Of a stretch of 64,000 nt of DNA, positions 48,501-61,025 are shown in pieces. The notes under the pieces were generated by a model. The model did no database searches. It saw nothing but the letters and a program-made list of their open reading frames with translations, and was not told the DNA's origin. This DNA comes from Cucumis sativus. Taxonomy: Eukaryota; Streptophyta; Magnoliopsida; Cucurbitales; Cucurbitaceae. Position 1 is the stretch's first letter. Each line of letters starts with the position of its first letter. Both the position numbers and the translations under genes were made by a program. The stretch spans positions 24,847,489-24,911,488 of the forward strand of contig NC_026655.2 of NCBI RefSeq assembly GCF_000004075.3. The letters run 5' to 3'.

Positions 48501-50997
48501 ACAAATACTCCGAGTAAAGTGCTGGTTGAAAATAAATAAAAGAAGCTCCCAATAAAATGCAAACCAACTGTTGCATCAACTTTACTGAGATCTAAGCTCT
48601 GAATTGCATTGAAAAGCACCACAGATGTGGCGTCATTCACTACACCCTCCCCAAATACTAGACTGTAAAGTAGAGGGGTTTCATCCTGGTTTAATATCTG
48701 CACCATCAAATGTATAAAGTCCCTTTAGATGCCCAGCTAGACTACAATATAAATGAACCAAGTATATCATTGCTACATCTCACACCTGCAACGTGCATAC
48801 AGAATCTGTTGCGGCAAATATAGCTCCAATTGCTGCAGTCGAATATTAAGGCAAGTCTTAAAAGATAAGATCAACGACAGAGATAACAGAAAAGGAGATA
48901 TGTAAAAAAATAAGGATGTACCTAAAATATCAGCAATTTCGAGAGATCCAACATCCATTTTCTTAAATAACTGAAAAGCTCCTGTACCAGGCACCACAAT
49001 TGTATCAGGCACTGATTGGCAGAAAAAGAAGATTTTCTGGTTGCTTTTGTTTAACTTTTCTTTTAAAAGGAAATTTTAGACCATCAAGACTTTGGAGAAA
49101 TTGTAAGGTTCCGGAGTAGTATTAAGCATCAGCCTCAAGCAAAAAATAATTGATAATTAACTACAGAAAATTATTGACAATGAATGAATAATATGAGAAA
49201 GATTTCTCATCATTGTTCAACTTACTACCAAAATTAAGTATTCACACTATGGAAGAATATAAGATAAAAAATAGAAGTATAGTCTGAAGATATACCTAAT
49301 GAGATGACTGAACAAGAGACTAATGTACCAATTGCGCCAAACATCATAATGGTCATAAAGTTAACAAAGAACTGCTTCTTTTTCACCTGAAACCTGATGC
49401 AGAAGGAGGAGATCAGCCAAGACAACAGCACAGGGACAGAGTAGTATGATATGCTACACTAAAAGTAGCCTTTATCCAGAACGCCGTTGCTTGCTAGATG
49501 AGCTTTTTTACAAAAGAGGATTATTAGAAAGAAAAAAAAAACAATTAAATCACAATAATGACATGGAATTTCAGCCCTCCATACATCTAATTGTTTTAAT
49601 AGTTCTTTGGTTCCTATTCCCAGATCAAGAATAGTAAAACACTCCTGTTTCAAAAAAATGACAAACAAGAGAAAAAGAAAATGAAAAGGATTCTGGTCAT
49701 CTTTGTTAAATAAAAGTAACTGGATTACAATGTTTATTGTGATTTATCACAAATCCAAAGCATGTAAGATTGTTGTTGAAGATGATCATGAATAAACTTC
49801 AAAAAATTTCTTTCGAAGTACACAACAACCATTGATACACTATACATGTGTAGAGTAGTCAATGTTATAGTTGCTGACTGCAGTAAGGCAATTCATATTG
49901 ACTTCTTCCACAATCCATATAATTCTTCTACCACCAAATTATAACTTGTATGGAAGAGTCTATTTTCTTCTATTGAATTCAATTCACCAGTAATAGAGTC
50001 AATAAACAGTAACTACAAGAATAGTAAAGAAATAGCTACAAGGGAATAACAAAGCAGTAGAATACAAGAACACCAATATCTCTAAATTGTATTGAATTGA
50101 ATACAAGAAAACAACTCAATAAGGTCCTAAGAAAGCTTTCAGAAGAAATTATTTTCAATAAAATGCAGAATTGAAGATTGAAGAACGAAAGCCAAAGGTG
50201 GTCCAAATCATTAGTGTTATTGTACTACGTTCAACTACAACTTTATTAGCCTAAACAGATCATGAAAAACAATGAATTGGCTAAAATCTAAATCAACGTC
50301 AATAGAAGATGTTTGCTTCAACTTCTAGAACAACATACTGGATCAGAACTTTAGGTTACCATGCATAGCACAAATGACAACAAGTTCAATTCTACGATCT
50401 GAATTCTTTCTAAATAAACCAGCATACAGAACAAGTGTACTTGTGGTCATGGTCAACAATTACGCATGAAGAAAAACAAGTCACCCATTGCTTATGATTT
50501 ATAAAAGGACCACTACTAGTATAAATTTGTCCCAGGCATCATGAATCATATGGTGCAGAAACTTTACCCGGCGTTGAATATAATCGGAGGCAGAAGATAA
50601 ATGAAGAACGTGTCTTCGCTAAAGAGCAATAGATGCGAACTTTTCCCACCACTAACTAGTAAAATGATGATTCCAGTAAACAAACCCTGAAACAAAAAGG
50701 TGAAACAGTAATTTAACTAACACCATCAAGATCCATGATAGCAAAGTTAATCTTTTATTTATCCTTTGTTTCCTTTTTTATTTTTTATGATCAAAAGACA
50801 TAAGATGAGAATAGCAAACTCACAATAAAGAGTGCGGTGATGGACTCATTCATCCACCGGGTCTCCTCAAGAAGATGACCAATGACAATACAAGCACAGA
50901 GAAGTGCCACAAACAAGTTAATGGAAACAACAGAGGCGTGGTCAGAAGTGGACAACGCTTGCCATTTAGACACAACATAACTCAAAATGGGAGTCAT
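45504..50997 (-). CDS. NHX: Vacuolar Na+(K+)/H+ antiporter, NHX1 class
   Basis: Tonoplast exchanger that loads Na+ or K+ into the vacuole against H+; central in salt tolerance and pH/K+ balance. Fourteen coding exons: 50997-50824, 50686-50568, 49393-49296, 48981-48922, 48832-48786, 48697-48503, 48396-48350, 47519-47453, 47360-47260, 47180-47079, 46850-46712, 46634-46572, 46267-46184 and 45806-45504 (1599 nt, 532 aa). The amiloride-binding motif FFIYLLPPI is at residues 85-93. Ion-path residues are D160 (FAATD) and N187-D188 (GVVND), and GLMRGAVSIAL contains R393. The cytosolic/lumenal tail ends FVPFVPGSPTERGRH. An in-frame upstream ATG at 51072 exists, but the conserved class I N-terminus starts at 50997 (MTPILSYVVSKW). 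Introns 7 and 10 hold SINE-like insertions. Confidence 0.94.
46970..47062 (+). mobile_element. tRNA-derived SINE-like head in NHX intron 10
   Basis: Antisense to NHX. A box A-like tacctcaacttgttaaggc (about 46979) is followed by a box B-like gagtttgaatactc (about 47030), about 50 bases apart, then an A-rich tail (aagaaaaaagaaaact). This is the pol III promoter layout of tRNA-related SINEs. No clear target duplication was found, so the call is tentative. Confidence 0.42.
48011..48184 (-). mobile_element. Au-type SINE with target-site duplication, NHX intron 7
   Basis: Read on the minus strand it has a box B-like gagttcaatcc (about 48153-48163). Near the 3' end follow the words gattagtcgaggtgcacg and cggacactcac, characteristic of the angiosperm Au SINE family, then an A-rich tail (T-run at 48017-48030 on the plus strand). 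It is flanked by a 16-base direct repeat TATTGATAACAAGACG (47995-48010) / TATTGATAACAAAACG (48185-48200) with one difference, the expected target duplication. It sits in an intron in the sense direction of NHX. Confidence 0.72.
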
Positions 50998-51995
50998 TTT
51001 ATCAGCCACTTCGATGAAAGAATCGCAACAAAACGAATCCAAAACCAAAATATTCCCACTTCCTTTATACAACAGAATATACAGAATCTAGGTCTCCGAA
51101 CTGTCCATCTCAACAACTATTCATCCTCATAAACAATGAAATCCCTGCATTCCAACACCATTTAAAATAAACTGTTTAGATTGGATCGAAATAACAATAA
51201 ATCCTACTGAAACATTAAATGAATATTAAACCAAGATAAATCACCCAACCCCAAATATAAATTAACTAATACAGAAACAACATATCCTCGCCACTGCATA
51301 AAATTCAACGATTCAACCCAAATTTCCTTTATTATTCCTCCTTGCTCTGTTCTCTCAGCAACAAGAAATCCAATAAGAACACACAAAAACTCCAACGCAT
51401 TGAAATGGATAGACAGAAAAACACAATCAAACACTCACCTATAAAGTCGGAATCGACACAACATTCACAAAACAAAGCTCAGGAATCTTCTTCGATTGAA
51501 AGAACCACGAAACCCAATGAACAAAATTCAAAAGAGCATCAGAAAATTTAATAAAAACCAATCCCCAGTTGGAGTTTCAAGAAATCAGGAAGCTTCCAGC
51601 CCCTGTATTCAATCAAGACAAAGCGTCTCGAAGAGAATCAAGAGCCCGAGAGCTTCAACCAAAAGGACACAAAAAGATTAGAAACTAACGAATTGGAAAT
51701 GAATCATGAAACACAAACACGGAGAAATAAGTGAAAATTGTGGCCGAAAATCAACTGTGTTCAAATCAAATCAACGGAGATAGATAGAAAAGAGAAAAAA
51801 AAAAACTTTTGGGTGTGAAAATTCTAGAAAGATTATAGAAAATGGGAAGAATTAGAATGGAAAAAAAAGAAACAAAAAACAGATTTTTAGAGAGAGAAAG
51901 CAGAGACAGGCGTATGATGCGGAAGAACAGAGTGGAAGAGAGAGAGATAGGGGACATAAACGGCTCATATGAGTTCTTTTATATACTACATCTCA
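50998..51995 (-). promoter_or_regulatory. NHX leader with probable intron, and TATA box
   Basis: A TATA box (TATATAAAAG on the minus strand, 51985-51976) predicts transcription from about 51950. The purine-rich leader would be nearly 1 kb to the ATG unless spliced. A strong donor AG|GTGAGTG (intron from 51438) and acceptor atgcag|GG (intron end 51145) suggest a leader intron of about 294 nt. The exon content beyond that is unverified. Confidence 0.5.
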
Positions 51996-52721
51996 CATGA
52001 ACTACACACAATACACATCGCCCATCTTCACCCTTCATCATAACCTCCAACATTTCAAACAAATTATTGGACACCGTCATTCATGGTAGAATAATACAAA
52101 AATTTTAGTATTCCTTGCAACGATCTCATGCAATAATGTATCAAATTTGAGTTAGTTGTGATACCATTTTTGCTTAATGGTATGGACGTAGAAATATCCC
52201 TCATCCCTCATGTTATGTTATAGTCATTGTATGTAATCTTCTTTTCAAACCTTAACTATTAAATCCAATACATTAACTCTTTGAACTTAAGAAAAACGTA
52301 TAATAAGTTCGATTTTCATTGACTTGTCGAATAACACTTTAAAAAGTGTTTAAGATTCCTTTTAACGGTAAATTTTGTGTATGTAGGTAAAAAGCTTGAT
52401 TTTAAAATTTTATCAATTATTAACACATAGAATTTTCTTTTTAATCTAATCTAAAAATATTCTCCAACCTCACATGTTATAGATCTAAAAGAATATTAAT
52501 TACAAATTTAAGTATATGAATTTTGATCATGTATTTATTTAATCTCTTTTAACTTTCAAAATTACAAAATTTAGTCCTTCACGTTGGATTTTGTACCAAA
52601 TTTAGAGTTATATTAAACATTAACTATAAATTTCTATCTAATAGATAACAAATTAAAAGATAAAAATTTAAAAACATGAGACCAAATTGCAAAAATCACT
52701 CTTGAAGTGTAGTAGTAGCGG

Positions 52722-53030
52722 TTGCAATTACACCTTCAAATGAAAAAAGAAATCGAGTCCTCAAACTTACAACAATTATAGAAATCGACCCAAAATAACA
52801 AAAATCAAATTTTCAAACTCAACAATTGTAAGATGGAAGATTAAACCTCTCACCTCTTACCTCAAATGTAATTACATCATCAACTTTCAAATGAAATAAA
52901 AAATTTGAGTTATCAACCTTACAACAATTGTAGAAATCGACCCAAAATAACAAAAACTGAATTCTCAAACTTACTGCATGTTTTTTAGTACAACAATTGT
53001 GAGGTGGAAGATCGAACCTCTCACCTTAAG
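52722..53030. repeat. Two-unit tandem duplication, about 150 bp
   Basis: Two adjacent, diverged units share 'acaacaatt.tagaaatcgacccaaaataacaaaaa' (about 52770 and 52920) and both end in 'aacctctcacctt' (about 52843 and 53018). On the minus strand the unit starts with a box B-like aggttcgatc, so it may derive from a SINE or other pol III-type repeat. Confidence 0.5.
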
Positions 53031-56000
53031 AATAAAAAAGTTATCATTTACACATATATACAACTCTGAAAACTCAATTTTTACAAATGAACATTTGAAA
53101 GTATACTCGCAATTCTCATCATACTTCAAAGGCGAGTTTCGTAATTTATCGAAAAATATATGGAGAGAGAGAGATACGAGAGATATTTAGTAAAGTACGG
53201 CGAAGTTGATTAAATGAATACATTATATATTAATGTGATCACATCACATGTAAAAGGACCCCACGAGAGTCGTACATTTCTTCTTTTTACTCTTCCCCCA
53301 CATTTGTTATTGTAGGTCCGTTCGTACCGTAGGGAAACTCATCTCAAGAAGTTCATTATTTATTTATTTATATTTTTCTCCACAAAAGAAAAGTAAATAA
53401 ATAAATAGAAAATATTTTTTCAAATTTTGTTTATTTTAGTAAAGGTTGTCAAAATCATCACTATGTCTTAATAGTTTGATTATTAAACTTCATTACTTGT
53501 CAAATTCATCATTATTCATTCTTTTGTGGTTTACAATTTATGTATTGTTTTTTCTTTTCCTTTGAATTTTCAATAGAGTTTTCCTTTTCCATTGTTATTT
53601 AAATATTTTTTGGAATGCTATATGCTACCGATTTTCATGAAATAATTTTTAAGGTATTTAAGGTCAAATCACAATTTTACAAAAGAAAAAAATTAGGTTT
53701 TCTGAAAAACACTTTGTACAATTCAGAGAGTTGTTTGATTTAAAATAGTGAAGAGTGTAGGAAAAACGAAGAGTATGAGATTAAGTTTAACCTTAATTAT
53801 CTGTTTGAAAATTATTTTTAAATCCAAAATGATTTCACGTCATAGAAATTCAAAGTAAATTATGTAATTGATATTTATCGTTTTCTAATTTTGAATTAAC
53901 ACACTAATAGATAAAAGATTATATTAGGACATTCTTAATGTTTTTTTTCCTTTTCGATTAATATCTAAACATGAAATTTTAAATACATAATTTCCTTGTT
54001 TCAAACTAAATAAATAATTTAAATCATTTATTGGATTTCAAAATTCTAAAATTTAAAGCCGTTTTCAACTTTCTAGAATTGAAATGAGGGATAAACATCA
54101 ATAAAAATTATTGTTCTAAATATTGATAAAATGCTCATGTTAGTGACTATTTTTAAAATTACTGTTTGATTATCACCGTATTCAACAAATTTGCAATATG
54201 AAAAAAAGGTATTATGAGCTGTTTTTTTCAGTTTTCCATTAATTTATATGTTTCACAAATTTTTGTATGATATAATAAAATTGATTGATTAATGATCTAT
54301 GACAATGTCAGGTCCATCAACATTGATCCATCAATGAAAATTTAATATTATAAATTTAGAATGGAACAACAAAGGAAAATTACTTAAATGCATTTGAGTT
54401 GCATCCATTTCAATCAAATCATAGATTAAGATGACGAAGACGAAGACGAAGTAAGAATTGTTTTATTCAATTATTACTCGATTAGGTAGGGGAGAGTATC
54501 AATTTAAAAAGTGAGAGACCTAAGTTTTATAAAATTAAATTGAAGAATGAAGATCTAAACAAATGATTTAAAAAAGTTTCAAATCAAATAGCATCAAAAT
54601 TGGATTTGTATAAACCAAAATTTAAGGGAGAAAACAAAATTAAAAGCTTTCTTTTCTTTTCTTCTTTTTTTTTCCTTGGTGAAAATGGAGTCCACTTGGC
54701 AAGAAATTAGTGAATGATCTAGTTAAATCTTTTTTATTTTTATTATTATTAAAAAATTTAAAATGAAAATATATCGAAACAACCAAATATTTATTCTAGA
54801 CAACAATTTTGAAAATGAAAAAAGTACACAGTTCTCATAATATATTTGGTAAAAGTTTGTTTAGATTTGGTTGGTATACGATCATTTTAATTTTGCATTT
54901 AGTTAAAAAAAAATTGATAGACAGTAGGTTGTATTTGATATTTAAATTTGGGTAATCAAATTTAAACAAATTTTTAGTATAGTATCATTTAGATTTGACT
55001 ATTCTTTTTTTGTACATGATCAATTTAGATTTGATGATCTTTAAACTCAATAGATCTTGAATAACCAAATAACAGTTTGGAAAAAATTAAAAAAAATCGT
55101 AAGTATTTTATGTGTTGTTATATTTATGAAAATTAATCTTATTATTATTATATTATATATTAGAAAAAGAAAAAAAACAAAAGAAAACAAAAAGAAAGAG
55201 AAAAAGAAAGAGATAGATGAGAATCACATGAAGGATTGTATGAAACTTTTATTTTGATTTTGTTGGAGAATCACGGACCTTTACTTTCAAACTTACCTTT
55301 CTCTTTTTCTTTTTTTTTCTTTTCATTATAATAATTTTTTGTTTTTTTCGTATAGCAAAATAAATTAAAATATTTACAAAAAAATATATAATAAAAAATT
55401 TTATAGAATTGTTGAATTTAAGAATTTATTTTGTAAATATTTTTAGCATTTTAAAAATCATCCATTTAAACTTTTTTTTTAAATAATAATAATTAGACGG
55501 GTAAAACTCTGCTTATCTATTATTTTTATTGTTTTTTAATCAACTTTTAAAAATATTTTTAAAAATTCAAACAAAAATTTTAAATCAATCTTAGAGTATA
55601 ATAATAGTTACAATTACACTTTCGTAAAAGTTGATATAAAGTTGGACTTTCAAACTTAGTAGAAAATAGGTTTCTTAGTGTTAATAAGTTGGAGGGATCA
55701 ATTTTTGGATTGAAAGTATCTTTTTTTTTTTCGTTTTTGTAATCGTCATCTTTTGATGAAAAGAAAACTTTGTTTTAGAATTACATTTGTAAATACCATA
55801 TTTACTTGCAAGGTTTATTTGTACGTCATTAACTACTTTAGGGTATGTTTGTATTTTGAAAATGCAAAAAATTAGAATATTTAAATGCTCAAATTTATAA
55901 ATATTAGAAGTTTTAGATAATAATAATATGTTCGTTTTGTAGTAATATTTGTTAGATATATGAGAATATTTGGACAATTGTGTTTGTTTAGTAGGATTTT

Positions 56001-56420
56001 TACTGATAAATGTCTTAGATTTACCGAGCGTACAACTATTTAATTATTATTATTTATTAAAATTCAAATTTATTTTTAATTAATATATTATTTTTTTATT
56101 TGAAAAATTGTAAAAAATAGAACATATTATAAAATATTTACGCTTCATAGAAAAATTAAGGATAATAAATTTTTTCTTTTAATGATTTTGTTCTATGAGA
56201 GTAAATAGTTTATTAATTTCTTTTATTTTTGAAAAAAACCCTTGCTATTTTTCAACAAAATAAGATATATTTATTTGAGGTTTTTTTCTTTAAAAAATAG
56301 AACAAAACTTGAAAATATTTACACCGTATAGAAACAATTTAAAAAAGAAAAAAGCTCACAACGTGAAATAACAAAAATACTCTGCAATAAATCCATATGA
56401 AAAAATGATTTTGTACTTAA

Positions 56421-56612
56421 TCTAAACGATCTCATATCCAGTCTAAATAATCTCTTAGCAAGTTTAAACAATCTTGTACCTTTGTACCAAGTCTAAACGA
56501 TCTTGTACCAAGTCTAAACGATCTATTCGTGATAGTAGTCAATCTCTGTCTATCTGGGATAACAACTGATTGTTTAGATATTGGTACACGATTGTTTAGT
56601 TCCTGTACCAAT
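56421..56612. repeat. 21-nt tandem repeats with inverted copies
   Basis: About five direct units of the type TCTAAACGATCTTGTACCAAG start at 56421, 56442, 56463, 56492 and 56513; the third is stretched by 8 bases. After a 35-base spacer, two reverse-complement units (attgtttagatattggtac and acgattgtttag) follow at about 56570-56600. The array can fold back on itself. Function is unknown. Confidence 0.55.
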
Positions 56613-56984
56613 ATCATTTAAATATCTTTTACCGAGAAGAAAAAAAAGCATGAGAAATAAAGAAGAAGGAAGAAATTCTGGAAGAGACCGAAACGAAGAA
56701 ATTAGTAAATATTTACATAAATAATCGTAATATTGTAAATTGAAGAATAAGTAAATACGAAGAAATGAATAATATGAATAGGAAAAAAGAATACGTAAAG
56801 AAGAATAAAGTGAAAATTATGAAAATATCATTACGCTTTTTATTTTATTATATGGACCGTAAATATTTTGGTGTTTTGTTATATTTATGAAAATTAACCT
56901 ATTTATTTTATAAAAATAAATATTAAGGTGAATATCTTTCTAATAGAATAAAAACAATAATGAAAACAAAGTTTACATCTTATT

Positions 56985-57460
56985 TTGTTCTTTAACTTTC
57001 TGGCTTGTGTTCTATTTTGGTATTTGAACTTTTAAAATCATCTATTTTAGTCTCTAAACTTTTAAAAAGTGCTTATTTAGTCTTCATCGTTAAGATTCCA
57101 TTAACTCTTTAACCTAATGATGAGTAGACTTTTATATTTGGGATGACTAGGGCGTGACAAATAAGATAATCACTCTTAATAATCTAGGGGTTAGATGATA
57201 AATATTTATGTTTAATCTTAAAACTCAAAGGGTCACTTTAACTTCAAGATTTTAATTGTCAATATTCTGGCACATTGTTATTCCATTTTACTTCCTCAAC
57301 TTAGATGTTGGGATTGTAATTCTAACAGTATAAACCAAAGTGAGTTTTTTCAAAAGTTCAAAGACCAAAATAGACATTTTTAAAAGTTTAGAAACTAAAA
57401 TAGAACAAGATACAAAGTTCGAAAACCAAAATAGCATTTTAACCTAAAAGCTCAAAGACT
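56985..57460. repeat. Foldback MITE with long inverted arms
   Basis: The left arm (about 57008-57115: tctattttggtatttgaacttttaaaa..., then tttagtctctaaacttttaaaaa) is the reverse complement, with mismatches, of the right arm (about 57345-57450: tttttaaaagtttagaaactaaaatagaa..., then cgaaaaccaaaatag). The whole element is about 470 bases, with no coding capacity. The 'ggtctttgaacttttaaa' words are widespread in plant noncoding repeats. Exact termini are not resolved. Confidence 0.6.
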
Positions 57461-60400
57461 TTTGTTGCCTTTCCGTGTCATGTTTCATAGCTATTTTTCT
57501 ATGATATAATAAAATATCGAATTATCTTTCATATCATTGATATCTAATCCACTCAAACGTGAAAATATGGAATTCAACCATTGTTGAGTAAATATCTCTT
57601 CAATCAACTAGAAGTATTTTTGTTTTTTTGAAAAAACAATTATCAAGTCAAAGTTACATAGGAATTGATTTTCTATTTCTATCTATTGATTATTTATTCC
57701 CAAGTAGTGGCTCTTAATGATTGATAAATATATATGATGACACTTCACGTATGTAAGGTTGTGCTTTCTTCAATAATTGAAGGGAGAAAATATCTCATAT
57801 TGCTTTCCCACCAACTTTTTCTTCCTATTTTTCTCATTATTTTAACAACTTCATTACTATTATTTTACTTCAAATCATTCCTTTTCCAAACATATTAAAT
57901 TATAATAAAACGAATATCACGTTCGCAAAAATAGCAAAAAAAAAAAAAATAGCAAATTTAAAAATAGATAGTTCTGATAACCATATGATATATCTAATTA
58001 TTTGTCATATTTGTAATATAAAAAAAAGTGTTACAAACGGCTTTTTACTAAATTTTTTTATCATCTGATGCAATTTTTCTAAAAAAAACCCAACATCGAA
58101 ACTCATTAATAAAAAAAGAAAGAAAAAATGATTAAATTAATATAAAATTAGTATAAATGTTGAAATTTAAGAACAAAATTAAGGAAGCAATTAAATGAAA
58201 ATTAAATTGAAAACTAGAAAATAAAAATTTATAAATGATTATATAATAAAAATGTAGTGTTTGAAATCTTTAACTTTCCTTAATCAACTTCCTTTGCTTT
58301 CTAATTTTGGAAATTAGTTGTTAAGTTATTTATCAAACATTTCCAAAGCTTTAAAAATTGCATTTGTGTATGTAAAAAAAAAAAAAAAATCAAATTAATC
58401 CAATAATAATTCCAAATGGTCACTGTCATTCTCATAAAAGAAAAGAACAACATAGAGAGAGAGATGACCCCATGATAGAAATGCTTAAATTTGATAGATA
58501 TTAAATGAACGCACGGATTCTTAGTTCACGAATCTTGAAAACTATCTAAATTTTAACTAGGTTTTCAACACGTATGTTGTATTTAAATGTTGCGTTTTCT
58601 TGATTTTTAAGTACTCTGAAAATCATGTTTCGATAAATTTCTCAACTTTTAATTTCGTACCTAATCTAGAGATTCATTTCTAGATGATTTGTTTCAAAGT
58701 TTCAAAATGAATAAAGCATATATATGTTCAACCCTAGGCGTTTGGTAAGGCTTGACAAGTCGAGGTCGAGCATACTTACCAGATCAGTCCATCCCTTTTT
58801 TCTCGATTTTATTTTGGTCATAAGTTGTCACTTTCAGCGTGTATCATGCAAGACTTTGGCGTGCTTTCCTTGTCGTTGTTCTCATTTACTCTAAACGTTA
58901 ATTTTACACTTCGATGCAAAATCACTCGTTAAAGAATTGTAATTAGAGCACTTTGGCTTAAAACCAACTATTGAAATATGCAACCTTTTCAAAGATACCT
59001 TTAAAACCTAAATCTTCCCAAAAGTACTTCTCTTAAAATGATTTGTGAAGAAAAGTTAGGATTCACATGACAAAGCTAAACCTCTTCTAAGACTATGTGT
59101 CATTGTCATCTACTTAGTTAGCTATAGGCAGGTGAATTGAGCAGATATTATTTGTAAGCATGTATAAAGTAAAGGTATGTGGACACATTTTCACCCAAGT
59201 TGGCATTATTTGGAGGCCTTCCATCAATTTATAAACTAAAATTTATTTCGATGATAAACACGTCTAAATCGGCAAAGACGATGGTATTGGAACTGACTTA
59301 AATAGTTGAAATCACTTTTGTCATATTCAAAATCATTCTAAAAGAAAATTCGAACGTCGAAAACGAAGTCGATTTTATTAGAATTATATTGAAATGGTTA
59401 ACATCATTTTAAAATCACTTTTAATCCTTTATAATCACGGCAAAATTTGTGTTTAGTCTGGAAGATGATATAGGTCAACTTTAGTGGTACTTCGAACAAA
59501 AATCAAAGCTTCGAATGTAAGGATTCTCAAAACCCTAAATTCAAATTATTTACGGTTTAAGATTTCTCGTTAACTAAGTACAATTAGGGTAGAATTTCGA
59601 TATGGTTTTCGTCCGGTGGTAGGTTCTTAAATTTCAAAATATTACACTTTTTTATCCTTGGGTTTTGAGTCAATTTCCATTATTTGATTCTTATGACCGT
59701 TTGAGTCACTAGAAATTAGTGATGTGTATAACTATCTATAACTAATATAGTCGTAAATACTATTTCAAACCTCTTTTTTACTACAACATTTACTATTTAT
59801 TAGAGATATTCACTAGCTTTCTCTTGTCCTTCTTATTTGTTTTAACATTTACTATTTTCTACCTAAACAAAAACAGTTTGCACTCCGAACACAAAGTATT
59901 ATTATATTCTAGACTAAAATAGTCCGTAACATAAGACCATCAATGGTATTCTTTATTATTATTTTTTTCATCTCACACTCTGTCCTTTTTGTTTTTTTTT
60001 CTTTAAAGATTCCATATCTTTTTGTGTCTCTTTGTAATTGGCTTTTGATATTATTTATCTCAAAAAAGAAAGAAGAAAGAAACAAGAAAAAAGATAAGAC
60101 AATGTGTCCAAATGCCACATGAGGATAAGCTCTAAGCCTTCAATTTCCAAAACACTTTTTATATATATTTCATGTTCCTTATCATTTGATTTTTCTCACC
60201 TAAGTATCATACTTCATGTTATCACATGAACACAACTTTAAAATTTATAAAAAATTATTTTAAAAAATATCTTCATAGATAAATTATTTTAAACATAAAA
60301 CATTATATTTCTAAATATTTAATATAATTTAAAATTCAAAATTTTAATTGATAGAATCAATATACTAAAATATGAATTTGGTTAGTACTTGATATGAATA

Positions 60401-60729
60401 GAATTCATTAGGTGAAATATTGTATCGTACTAAGAAAATTTCTAAATGTTTTTTTATATATAATTATTTTCTTCAACATTTCTAACATTTATAGTAAAAT
60501 TTCTAAAACAAAATAAAAATTTTGAAATTGATTGCTTTTAATTTCTATCATGGTTTAGTTTCTTAAAACATTGATGACAAGACCTAAAACGACCTAAAAA
60601 CCTAAGGTAGGCTTTAGTCATTATAAATTTAACATTTTAAAAATTATACAAAAAAAAAAAAGAAAACTATTTTGGTTGATTAATTTTATGCTCTATACTT
60701 TCGATAAATCTTAAACGTAATCTCCCGTC

Positions 60730-61025
60730 TAAGTTTCTTATAATTATTCATTTGAGAAAAAAAAAACCTTTTGTTATCTATATAATTACTCTAAAATCTG
60801 AAAATATATTCACATATAGTATTTCTTTACCTGAAAGTAAGTATAAAATACGTTATTTTAGTTCATATATACCATCAAGATTTGATTAATTTTATTTCTA
60901 TATTTTCAATTTTTTAGTTTTTTTTTTTATAATTATTCCTTTTCAAAAAAATTCTTTTCTTATCTATATAATTACTATAAAATCTAAAAATATATTCCAA
61001 TATTGTATTTCTTTACTCACTCCAA
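60730..61025. repeat. Two-unit direct repeat, period about 190 bp
   Basis: The segment 'tataattattc..., tatctatataattactctaaaatctgaaaatatattc..., gtatttctttac' at about 60740-60833 recurs with changes at about 60928-61015. It is an AT-rich local duplication with no coding content. Confidence 0.5.

Noticed and set aside
51070-51072. Upstream in-frame ATG as the NHX start
   Set aside because: It would add 25 residues not found in class I NHX proteins as I know them; the Met at 50997 aligns with the conserved N-terminus. It is kept as a minor alternative.
50875-51132. 85-codon plus-strand frame opposite NHX exon 1
   Set aside because: It is antisense to a strongly conserved exon, with no splice partners and no recognisable domain.
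52722-61025. CRISPR-like or other regularly spaced repeat arrays
   Set aside because: This is plant nuclear DNA. The repeats are two-unit duplications or a 21-nt foldback without spacers.
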